From positions 1 through 5,123 of the forward strand of contig JAJXYM010000130.1 of the NCBI GenBank assembly GCA_021780585.1: DNA of 5,123 bases, in the 5' to 3' direction. This DNA comes from Deltaproteobacteria bacterium (lineage in GTDB: Bacteria; Desulfobacterota; Binatia; Binatales; Binataceae). Below are positions 1-5,123 of this stretch, one piece after another (within the stretch, counting starts at the first letter, position 1; every line of letters begins with the position of its first letter). A program made the position numbers and the translations under genes. The notes beneath the pieces are model-generated. The model had not been told where the DNA came from. It saw nothing but the letters and a program-made list of their open reading frames with translations, and made no database searches.

Positions 1-1
1 C

Positions 2-2833
2 CGCGCGATCAAGGGCGACGTGCGCTTCGACGCCGCCGCGCGCGTGCTCTATTCGACCGACGCTTCGAACTACCGGCGCGTGCCGATCGGCGTGGTGACG
101 CCGCGCGACGCCGGCGATATCGCGGTCGCGCTCAAGCTCGCGCGCGAGAACGATCTGCCGATCGTTCCGCGCGGCGGCGGCACTTCGCTGGCGGGCCAGG
201 CCGCAAACACGGCCATCGTGCTCGACCTCTCGAAGTACATGACCGCGATCCGCACGATCGATCCGGACCGGCGCGTCGCCATCGTCGAACCCGGCGTCGT
301 CCAGACGCATCTGAACGCCGCCGCCGCGCCCTACGGATTATTCTTCGCGCCGGATCCCTCCACCAGGGACCGATGCACGATCGGCGGGATGATCGGCAAC
401 AATTCCTGCGGCGCCCACTCCGCCGCCCACGGCAAAACCGCCGACAACGTCGTGGCGCTCGAGGCCACGCTCTACGACGGCGCGGAGCTGCGCCTCGGCG
501 GCGCGATCGATGACGCCGAATTCGCCCGCGCGATCGCGGCGGGCGGCCGCGGCGCCGAAATCCTGACCGGGCTGCGCGCGCTCGCCGATCGCCACGCCGA
601 CGCGATTCGCGCCGGCTATCCGCGAATCCCGCGCCGCGTTTCCGGCTACAACCTCGACGACCTCCTGCCCGAGCGCGACTTCAATCTGGCGCGCGCGATG
701 GTCGGCTCAGAGGGCACGCTCGCGGTTATCCACGCCGCGACCGTAAGGCTCGTGCCGATTCCGCGGCGGCTCGCGACCGTCGTAATCGGTTTCGCCGACG
801 TTTTCCTCGCCGCCGATCAGATGCCCTGGATGCTGGCGCATCGGCCGCAGGCGCTCGAAGGCTTCGACCATCATCTGCCCGATATCGCCCGCTCGAAGGG
901 GGTCGCGGCGGTGCGGCTCCTGCCTGAAGGACGCGCGTTCCTGCTGGTCGAACTCGGCGCCGGGAGCGACGACGAATTACGCGCGCGCGTCGCGGCGCTG
1001 ACTGACGAGGCGCGCGCGACCGGCGCCTGCACGGGAATCGCGCCCATTTTCGATCGCGCGGATCAGCTCGCCGTATGGCGTCTGCGCGAATCCGGATTGG
1101 GCGCGGGAGCCTATGTTCCCGGCCGGCCGCGCACCTGGCCCGGAGCCGAGGATTGCGCCGTGCCGCCGGCGCGGCTCGGCGATTTCCTGCGCCGTTTCGT
1201 CAAGCTGCTCGACGGCCACGGCCTCGCCGCCGCCACCTACTACGGCCATTTCGGCGAAGGATGCGTCCATTGCCGGATCAATTTCGATCTGGCGACGCGC
1301 GCAGGAATCGCGACTTTCCGCGCCGCGATGCTCGAAATTGGCGACCTGGTCGCGGAATTCGGCGGTTCGCTCTCCGGCGAGCATGGCGACGGCCTGGCGC
1401 GCTCGGAACTGCTGCCGAAGATGTTCGGCCCGGAGCTGATCGGAGCGTTTCGCGAGTTCAAGCGCGTCTTCGACCCGGCCCGTCGCATGAACCCCGGCGT
1501 GATTGTCGATCCCGAACCGCTCGACGCCAATCTGCGCCTGGGTCCGCAATACGCGCCGCGCGCGGTCCCGACCTATTTCGATTTTTCGGCCGAGGACGGA
1601 CTCGCCGGAGCCGCGCTCAAATGCGTCGGGATCGGCAAGTGCCGCAAGACCGACGCGGGCGCGATGTGCCCGTCGTACATGGCGACGCGCGACGAGATGC
1701 ATTCGACGCGCGGCCGCGCCCGCCTGCTGTTCGACGCGCTCACCGGCGGTCTGCTCCCCGACGGCTTCGCCGACAACGCGCTCTACGAAGCGCTGGAGCT
1801 GTGCCTGTCGTGCAAGGCCTGCAAGAGCGAATGCCCGGCCGCGGTCGATATGGCGAAGTACAAGGCGGAGTTCATGACCGCCTATTACCAGACGCATCGC
1901 CCGCCGCTCGCGGCGCGACTCTTTGGCCGGATTCACGAGCTCGCCCGGCTCGGCGCGGCATTTCCGCGCCTGGGCAACGCGCTGACCCAGGGCGCCGCCG
2001 GATCGGTCGCGAAAACCCTTCTCGGCGTGCATCAGGCGCGCATGCTGCCGCGGATCGCGCCGGCCACTTTCCGCCGATGGTTCGCGCATCATCGCCCGCC
2101 CAATCCGGACGCGCCCGAAGTCGTGCTGTTTCCCGACACCTTCAATAATTTCTTCGAGCCGCGCGTCGCGATCGCGGCGACCGAGGTGCTCGAACGCGCG
2201 GGTTTTCGCGTCGTGATACCGTCCGGAGATCTCTGTTGCGGCCGTCCGCTCTATGATCAGGGCCGCCTCGATCTCGCCCGCCGGCGCATGCTCGCCGCGC
2301 TCGACCGGCTCGCGCCGTACGTCGAACGCGGCGTGAAAATCGTCGGCCTCGAACCGAGCTGCATCCTGACTTTTCGTGACGAGGCGCCCGCGCTGTTTCC
2401 GCGTCTCGGCGCGGCGCGCCAGGTCGCGGAGTCGGCGCTGATGCTGGACGAATTTCTCACGCGCGACGCGCCCGGCTTCGCCCCGCCCGCGCTGTCGGGC
2501 CGCGCGCTCGTCCATGGCCATTGCCATCGCCAGGCGCTCGCCGGACTCGACGCCGAACTCAGCCTGTTGCGCCGGGCGCGGGCGCTCGAAGTCACCGCGC
2601 CGGACGCCGGATGCTGCGGGATGGCGGGCGCGTTCGGATACGGCGAGAGCCGTTTTGCGATTTCGCGCAAAATCGGCGAACGGGCGCTGATTCCCGCCGT
2701 CGCCGGGAGTCCGCCGGGCGCGCTAATCGTCGCCGACGGCTTCGCCTGTCGCGCGCAAATCCGCCAATTCTGCCCCGGCCGTGAACCGCTCCATCTGGCC
2801 GAAGCGCTGAATCTGGCGCCCCCGGCAAGCTAG
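2..2833 (+). CDS. FAD-linked 2-hydroxyacid dehydrogenase fused to a 4Fe-4S/CCG domain (GlcD-GlcF-like fusion), 5' partial
   Basis: A flavoprotein that probably oxidises a D-2-hydroxyacid (lactate, glycolate or 2-hydroxyglutarate type) and passes electrons through Fe-S clusters to a membrane carrier. Residues are numbered from the GTG at 20. PRGGGTSLAGQ (50-60) and the following GGMIGNNSCGAHS belong to the PCMH FAD domain. VSGYNLDDLL (from 207), YGHFGEGCVH (H410) and SGEHGDG (H455) mark the FAD-oxidase C-terminal domain. C535-x5-C541-x8-C550-P and C595-x2-C-x2-C-x3-C605-P are the two Fe-S cysteine sets. Two CCG-type units follow: LCCG (C739-C740) with EPSC781, then HGHCH (832-836) with GCCG (C865-C866). 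All key motifs are intact. The reading frame is open to the left edge and the six codons before the GTG (RAIKGD) look like the family's conserved lead-in, so the true start lies upstream. About 943 residues are visible, close to the family's usual 950-1000. E. coli YdiJ has the same architecture. Substrate is unknown. It ends with TAG, 80 bases before the next gene. Confidence 0.93.
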   Translation, partial: RAIKGDVRFDAAARVLYSTDASNYRRVPIGVVTPRDAGDIAVALKLARENDLPIVPRGGGTSLAGQAANTAIVLDLSKYMTAIRTIDPDRRVAIVEPGVVQTHLNAAAAPYGLFFAPDPSTRDRCTIGGMIGNNSCGAHSAAHGKTADNVVALEATLYDGAELRLGGAIDDAEFARAIAAGGRGAEILTGLRALADRHADAIRAGYPRIPRRVSGYNLDDLLPERDFNLARAMVGSEGTLAVIHAATVRLVPIPRRLATVVIGFADVFLAADQMPWMLAHRPQALEGFDHHLPDIARSKGVAAVRLLPEGRAFLLVELGAGSDDELRARVAALTDEARATGACTGIAPIFDRADQLAVWRLRESGLGAGAYVPGRPRTWPGAEDCAVPPARLGDFLRRFVKLLDGHGLAAATYYGHFGEGCVHCRINFDLATRAGIATFRAAMLEIGDLVAEFGGSLSGEHGDGLARSELLPKMFGPELIGAFREFKRVFDPARRMNPGVIVDPEPLDANLRLGPQYAPRAVPTYFDFSAEDGLAGAALKCVGIGKCRKTDAGAMCPSYMATRDEMHSTRGRARLLFDALTGGLLPDGFADNALYEALELCLSCKACKSECPAAVDMAKYKAEFMTAYYQTHRPPLAARLFGRIHELARLGAAFPRLGNALTQGAAGSVAKTLLGVHQARMLPRIAPATFRRWFAHHRPPNPDAPEVVLFPDTFNNFFEPRVAIAATEVLERAGFRVVIPSGDLCCGRPLYDQGRLDLARRRMLAALDRLAPYVERGVKIVGLEPSCILTFRDEAPALFPRLGAARQVAESALMLDEFLTRDAPGFAPPALSGRALVHGHCHRQALAGLDAELSLLRRARALEVTAPDAGCCGMAGAFGYGESRFAISRKIGERALIPAVAGSPPGALIVADGFACRAQIRQFCPGREPLHLAEALNLAPPAS

Positions 2834-2848
2834 CGCCGCCGCGCGCGC

Positions 2849-2878
2849 TTTGCGCTCGCCCGCCGCGCCCGATATAGA
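2849..2878 (+). promoter_or_regulatory. possible sigma70-like promoter ahead of the LLM oxidoreductase gene
   Basis: TTTGCG (2849-2854) and TATAGA (2873-2878) are separated by 18 bases, just upstream of the Shine-Dalgarno of the next gene. The -10 lies in a short AT-rich patch (gatatagatttt) in otherwise very GC-rich DNA. The -35 match is only moderate. If real, the downstream gene can be transcribed independently of the dehydrogenase. No terminator with a T-run was seen between the two genes, so read-through co-transcription is equally possible. Confidence 0.28.
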
Positions 2879-2896
2879 TTTTCTCTCATCTGTTCG

Positions 2897-2905
2897 AAAA
2901 GAGAG
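2897..2905 (+). promoter_or_regulatory. ribosome binding site of the LLM oxidoreductase gene
   Basis: The purine run AAAAGAGAG ends 8 bases before the ATG at 2914. An in-frame GTG at 2905 overlaps the end of this run and would have no properly spaced Shine-Dalgarno. The site therefore favours ATG 2914 over the longer GTG start. A second ATG directly follows at 2917 and cannot be excluded. Confidence 0.55.
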
Positions 2906-2913
2906 TGTCCGCC

Positions 2914-3930
2914 ATGATGCGACTTGGGATTACGATTCCGCTCGACGGTTTTCAGAACCAGCATTTCGCCGAACTGGTGCGCCATGCCGAGCGCGCCGGA
3001 TTCGTCGACGCATGGTCGTACGAAACCTTCGCCGGCGACGCGATCACGCCGGTCGCCGCCGCCGCGATGGTCAGCGAGCGGATGCGTCTCGGCACCGCGA
3101 TCGTGCCGGTCTTCACGCGCCCCGCGGCGCTGATCGCGCTCTCGGCCGCCTCGGTCCAGCGGCTCTCGGGCGGACGCTTCATTCTCGGCCTTGGCATCTC
3201 GACCCCCACTATCGTCGAACAATGGATGGGCGTGCCGTACAAGATGCCGATCACGCGGCTGCGCGAAACCGTCGACGCGCTCAGGCGATGCTTCACCGGG
3301 GAAAAGGTGACGGTCGCCGGCAAGACCGTGCAGATCAACGGCTTCCGCCTCGGTTCCGCAAGCGATCCGCCGCCGCCGATCTATATCGGCGCGCAAGGCG
3401 CCCTGATGCTGCGCACGGCGGGGGAAATCGGCGATGGCGCGATCGTCAACTACATCACGCCGGAAAGTTTCGGGCCGCTGCGTGAGCATATCCGCGAAGG
3501 CGCGCGCGCCGGCGGCCGTCCGGTGGATAGTATCGATATCGCCTGCCGCATCATGGTCGCGATCGACGCCGAGGAGGAAGCGGTGCGCGAACAGTTGCGC
3601 CGCGAGCTGACGGCCTACGTCACCGTGCCGCAATACAACAAGTTCTTCCGCGAAATCGGCTACGAGAACGAAGCCCGCACCGCCTTCGAGGCGTGGGTGG
3701 CGGGCGATCGCAAAAAGGCGGTCGCAACCATCCCGGACCATATGATCGAATCGATCTACGTCGTCGGCTCGCCGGAGAAAATCGCCCGGCGGCTGCGCGA
3801 CTACGAACGCGCCGGAATCACTTCGTCGGCGCTGCAGTTTACCTCCTACGCGCCGAACCCGGAGGAGAAGCGCAAGCGTATCCTCGCCGCGATCGACGCG
3901 CTCGCCGCCAACTGGAACGCGACCGCCTAG
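2914..3930 (+). CDS. LLM-class (luciferase-like) flavin/F420-dependent oxidoreductase
   Basis: A 338-residue TIM-barrel oxidoreductase of the bacterial luciferase-like superfamily, the usual length for the family (about 330-350). Features seen: an N-terminal LGITIPL beta strand; RMRLGTAIVPVFTRPA (from 56), the barrel strand that usually contributes to the flavin/F420 site; QRLSGGRFILGLG (82-94), the family's hallmark stretch; IYIGAQG (156-162) followed by LRTAGEIGDGAIVNYITP (166-183), typical of F420-dependent members; and a C-terminal VGSPEKIARRLRDYERAGI segment. No signal peptide or membrane segment, so it is cytoplasmic. LLM proteins carry out hydride transfers or monooxygenations with reduced F420 or FMN. 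The motifs look more like the F420 branch, but cofactor and substrate cannot be fixed by eye. ATG 2914 was chosen for its Shine-Dalgarno spacing. The TAG stop overlaps the stop of the convergent SnoaL-like gene by four bases. Confidence 0.9.
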   Translation: MMRLGITIPLDGFQNQHFAELVRHAERAGFVDAWSYETFAGDAITPVAAAAMVSERMRLGTAIVPVFTRPAALIALSAASVQRLSGGRFILGLGISTPTIVEQWMGVPYKMPITRLRETVDALRRCFTGEKVTVAGKTVQINGFRLGSASDPPPPIYIGAQGALMLRTAGEIGDGAIVNYITPESFGPLREHIREGARAGGRPVDSIDIACRIMVAIDAEEEAVREQLRRELTAYVTVPQYNKFFREIGYENEARTAFEAWVAGDRKKAVATIPDHMIESIYVVGSPEKIARRLRDYERAGITSSALQFTSYAPNPEEKRKRILAAIDALAANWNATA

Positions 3931-4418
3931 GCGACGCGCCGGCCCAGGCGGCGCGCCGCTTCGAGCAGCGTCGCGGCCAGCGGCGCGACCTCCGGATCGG
4001 CGAGGTTCACCGTCGGCTCCAGAGCGCCGACCATGCGATCGGTCTTGAGGCGACGCACCTCGATCAGCCAGGCGCCGTCACGCTTCGCCAGCCAGTCCTC
4101 GTATTCGCCCGCGCTGAGAATCTTATAGCCGCTCGGCGTCGCCAACATAACCACGGCCGCCGCGCGGCCGCGGGCGCGGTCGCCGTCAACCTCGTACAGC
4201 ATATTGAGCGTCAGATGGCGGCAGCGGAATTGGCGCGCCTGAACCTCCGCATATTCGCGTAGCGCGGTGCGTCCAGAAATCGCCCAGCCGTCGAACTCGA
4301 AGGCCCCCGTATCAGTGAAGCACGTCGCCCAACCGTCCGGGTCCTGCGCGTCGATCGTTCGGCAGAAACGGGCGCATAGTTCGTGGATTGCAAGCTTTTC
4401 CAACCAATGATCATCCAT
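3927..4418 (-). CDS. SnoaL/NTF2-like domain protein
   Basis: A 163-residue protein with the features of the SnoaL-like (NTF2-like cone fold) superfamily. The N-terminal helix has IHELCARFCRTIDAQDPDGWATCFTDTGAFEFDG (11-44), matching the family pattern of a conserved Asp (D23), Trp (W30) and Phe (F34) before the first strand. It continues with RHLTLNMLYEVDGDRARGRAAAVV (67-90; H68 and N72 are candidate pocket residues) and a final GEYEDWLAKRDGAWLIEVRRLKTD (104-127). The last 35 or so residues form an alanine/leucine-rich tail. Members include dehydratases, isomerases, cyclases, hydroxylating-dioxygenase small subunits and many uncharacterised proteins, so no reaction is assigned. Start: ATG 4418 follows GTGAGG with 6 bases between. 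An in-frame GTG at 4430 is the same GTG that opens that Shine-Dalgarno, so it is less likely. It is convergent with the LLM gene, with its own promoter upstream. No signal peptide, so cytoplasmic. Confidence 0.86.
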   Translation of the reverse strand: MDDHWLEKLAIHELCARFCRTIDAQDPDGWATCFTDTGAFEFDGWAISGRTALREYAEVQARQFRCRHLTLNMLYEVDGDRARGRAAAVVMLATPSGYKILSAGEYEDWLAKRDGAWLIEVRRLKTDRMVGALEPTVNLADPEVAPLAATLLEAARRLGRRVA

Positions 4419-4424
4419 TGCTAA

Positions 4425-4430
4425 CCTCAC
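4425..4430 (-). promoter_or_regulatory. ribosome binding site of the SnoaL-like gene
   Basis: On the minus strand GTGAGG is followed by six bases (TTAGCA) and then ATG at 4418. This spacing is near ideal and selects ATG 4418 as the start rather than the in-frame GTG at 4430. Confidence 0.65.
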
Positions 4431-4443
4431 GATGTAATTTGAT

Positions 4444-4471
4444 GATATAGCATGGTTGGGACAATTGTTCA
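4444..4471 (-). promoter_or_regulatory. extended -10 promoter of the SnoaL-like gene
   Basis: On the minus strand TGAACA (4471-4466, 4 of 6 to TTGACA) is followed after 16 bases by TATATC (4449-4444). The -10 is preceded by TGC, giving the extended -10 form TGnTATAnT-like. It lies in an AT-rich island in a GC-rich window and predicts a leader of roughly 20 bases before ATG 4418, with the Shine-Dalgarno between. The perfect 8-base palindrome ACAATTGT (4461-4468) overlaps the -35 and could be an operator half, but it may be chance. Confidence 0.45.
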
Positions 4472-4496
4472 GCCATCCGCGGTGACGCCTGCGGAT

Positions 4497-4532
4497 AAAA
4501 AAAACGCCCCGCCGGGGGCCGGCGGGGCGTTT
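4497..4532 (-). terminator. intrinsic terminator of the Gly/Trp-rich protein gene
   Basis: Positions 4502-4515 pair with 4519-4532 in a perfect 14-bp, mostly G:C stem with a 3-base loop. Read on the minus strand, the stem runs straight into eight T residues (complement of the A-run 4497-4504, which overlaps the stem base). This is a textbook rho-independent terminator about 58 bases past the TGA of the Gly/Trp-rich gene. It separates that gene from the SnoaL-like promoter just downstream. On the plus strand the stem is followed only by TTTCGTT-type sequence, so termination that way would be weak. Confidence 0.9.
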
Positions 4533-4589
4533 CGTTCCGCGCTTCAGTCGGACTTAAGACCGAGTTTCCAAAGCGGCGGTATCGCTCCC

Positions 4590-4973
4590 TCAGTCGTCGT
4601 CGCCGCCGCGACCACCCCATCCCCCTCCCCACCATCCGGGGCCGCCGCGCCAGCCTTCGCCCTCATGCTCGCCCCATCCGCCGCCCCACGATCCGGGACC
4701 ACCGCCCCAGCCGCCGCGGTCGCCCCAGCGACCTCCGTCACCCCAACCACCGCGCTCGCCCCATCCGCCACGACCCCAGCCGCCGCGGTCGCCCCAGCCG
4801 CGGTTCCATCCGCGACCGCCGCGCCAGCGCTCAGCATGCCCTCCGCCGTGCCAGCCACCATGCCAATGACCGTGCCCCCAACCGCGCGCGAAGGCGCTGG
4901 CCGGCGCCGCCGCCATCCCCACCGCCGCCACGATCGCGAAGATCGCCGCCATCAACGTTTTTTTCCGCAGCAT
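4590..4973 (-). CDS. exported Gly/Trp/Arg-rich low-complexity repeat protein of unknown function
   Basis: A 127-residue protein that I cannot assign to a characterised family. Residues 1-27 are a clear Sec signal peptide: basic MLRKK, a hydrophobic Ala/Ile/Val/Met core, and ASA at 25-27 (cleavage after A27; AFA at 27-29 is an alternative). The 100-residue mature part has 47 Gly, 17 Trp, 12 Arg, 6 His and no Cys or Lys. It opens with a His-rich stretch (GWGHGHWHGGWHGGGH), continues with about six-residue repeats of the type WG(D/E)RGG (residues 60-89), then Gly/Trp-rich sequence, and ends in DDD. It is likely disordered and located in the periplasm or outside the cell. His plus the acidic tail could bind metal and the Trp/Arg pattern could bind glycans or envelope polymers; both are speculation. 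ATG 4973 was chosen for AGGAG 7 bases upstream and because the signal peptide begins there; in-frame ATGs at 5009, 5003 and 4994 would add an atypical leader. It is a single-gene unit with its own terminator. Confidence 0.8.
   Translation of the reverse strand: MLRKKTLMAAIFAIVAAVGMAAAPASAFARGWGHGHWHGGWHGGGHAERWRGGRGWNRGWGDRGGWGRGGWGERGGWGDGGRWGDRGGWGGGPGSWGGGWGEHEGEGWRGGPGWWGGGWGGRGGDDD
4674..4798 (-). repeat. imperfect 18-base in-frame repeats coding WG(D/E)RGG units
   Basis: Within the Gly/Trp-rich gene, Trp codons (from 4796 down to 4676) recur at spacings of 6, 5, 6, 6, 6, 7 and 4 codons. The units read WGDRGG, WGRGG, WGERGG, WGDGGR, WGDRGG, WGGGPGS and WGGG. Two copies are identical over 25 bases at 4705-4729 and 4774-4798, an in-frame offset of 69 bases (23 codons), and both encode WGDRGGWG. 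This suggests growth by internal duplication, with copy number changeable by slippage or recombination. Confidence 0.8.
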
Positions 4974-4980
4974 TTTCGGA

Positions 4981-4985
4981 CTCCT
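4981..4985 (-). promoter_or_regulatory. ribosome binding site of the Gly/Trp-rich protein gene
   Basis: On the minus strand AGGAG is followed by seven bases and ATG 4973. This is the strongest Shine-Dalgarno in the window and sets the start at the signal-peptide methionine rather than at the in-frame ATGs upstream. Confidence 0.75.
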
Positions 4986-5018
4986 GCCGTCCATGAAGCC
5001 CATATCCATTTGTCTCTA

Positions 5019-5046
5019 TCTACGTCCGTCCAGAATTTGCGTTTCC
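5019..5046 (-). promoter_or_regulatory. possible ECF-sigma-type promoter of the Gly/Trp-rich protein gene
   Basis: On the minus strand GGAAAC (5046-5041) and CGTAGA (5024-5019) are 16 bases apart. This resembles the GGAAC-N16/17-CGT(T/A/C) layout of ECF sigma promoters, including general-stress EcfG-type sites. It predicts a leader of roughly 40 bases before ATG 4973. No good TTGACA/TATAAT pair was seen in the same stretch. The match is short, so this is a candidate only. Confidence 0.3.
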
Positions 5047-5123
5047 TGAAAATCAGCCGCCGCGTCAGGCAAGCGGGCGGCGCGACGCGCCATTACCGGC
5101 GGATTCATCGCGAACCGCGCTTG

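Noticed and set aside
20..22. GTG at 20 as the start of the dehydrogenase
   Set aside because: The frame is open to the window edge and the preceding codons look like the conserved N-terminal lead-in of the family. The GTG more likely encodes an internal Val.
977..2527. A 516-codon open frame on the minus strand opposite the dehydrogenase gene
   Set aside because: Its product is Arg/Ala/Glu-rich without recognisable motifs. It lies fully antisense to a gene with intact conserved motifs, and GC-rich codon bias leaves the antisense frame free of stops.
2830..3741. A 303-codon open frame on the minus strand opposite the LLM gene
   Set aside because: It has skewed Arg/Asp/Ala composition and no family motifs, and it is explained by the codon usage of the plus-strand gene.
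4411..4635. A 74-codon minus-strand open frame spanning the intergenic region
   Set aside because: It crosses the strong terminator and the SnoaL-like promoter, and its product is Arg-rich without motifs.
4544..4861. An Ala/Gly/Val-rich open frame overlapping the Gly/Trp-rich gene in another minus-strand frame
   Set aside because: It is a by-product of the GC-rich repeats. It has no Shine-Dalgarno or signal peptide and runs past the real stop toward the terminator.
5079..5091. Palindrome GGCGCG-A-CGCGCC
   Set aside because: Such perfect GC palindromes arise often by chance in this composition. The one-base centre is too short for a hairpin loop and no T-run follows.
5016..5123. Minus-strand open frame from the right edge to a TAG at 5016, possibly the 3' end of another gene
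   Set aside because: Only 35 codons are visible, with no recognisable motif. It would run through the candidate promoter of the Gly/Trp-rich gene. It cannot be told from chance.

Overview
This is a GC-rich bacterial chromosomal window (roughly two thirds G+C by eye) carrying four protein-coding genes, one cut by the left edge. GC-loaded third codon positions, a fused FAD/Fe-S 2-hydroxyacid dehydrogenase, an F420-type luciferase-like oxidoreductase and a SnoaL-like protein fit a soil-type or uncultivated high-GC lineage, such as a Binatota/Desulfobacterota-like group, an alphaproteobacterium or an acidobacterium. There is no rRNA or other marker here, so the taxonomy is a guess. No tRNA, rRNA, IS element, CRISPR array or phage gene was seen.

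Layout. Positions 2-2833 (+) hold a large two-part oxidoreductase: an N-terminal GlcD-like FAD domain fused to a C-terminal GlcF-like iron-sulfur/CCG domain. Its first residues lie outside the window. After an 80-base gap with a possible promoter comes a luciferase-like (LLM) flavin/F420-dependent oxidoreductase at 2914-3930 (+). It meets, tail to tail, a SnoaL/NTF2-like small protein at 3927-4418 (-). The two stop codons share the palindrome CTAG. Positions 4419-4589 form a compact control region for the minus strand. From right to left on that strand it holds a strong intrinsic terminator (14-bp stem plus U8) for the rightmost gene, then an extended -10 promoter and a Shine-Dalgarno for the SnoaL-like gene. 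Positions 4590-4973 (-) encode a small exported Gly/Trp/Arg-rich repeat protein, with a good Shine-Dalgarno and a possible ECF-sigma-type promoter upstream. Positions 5047-5123 show nothing I can assign.

Functional reading. The first three proteins are common in oxidative small-molecule catabolism: a 2-hydroxyacid dehydrogenase passing electrons through Fe-S clusters to a membrane carrier, an LLM oxidoreductase, and a SnoaL-fold protein. They could serve one degradative pathway, but no substrate can be read from the sequence and the strand change argues against one operon. The Gly/Trp-rich exported protein is an independent transcription unit with no assignable function and is the least explained object in the window. 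I found no convincing evidence of a new multi-gene system.
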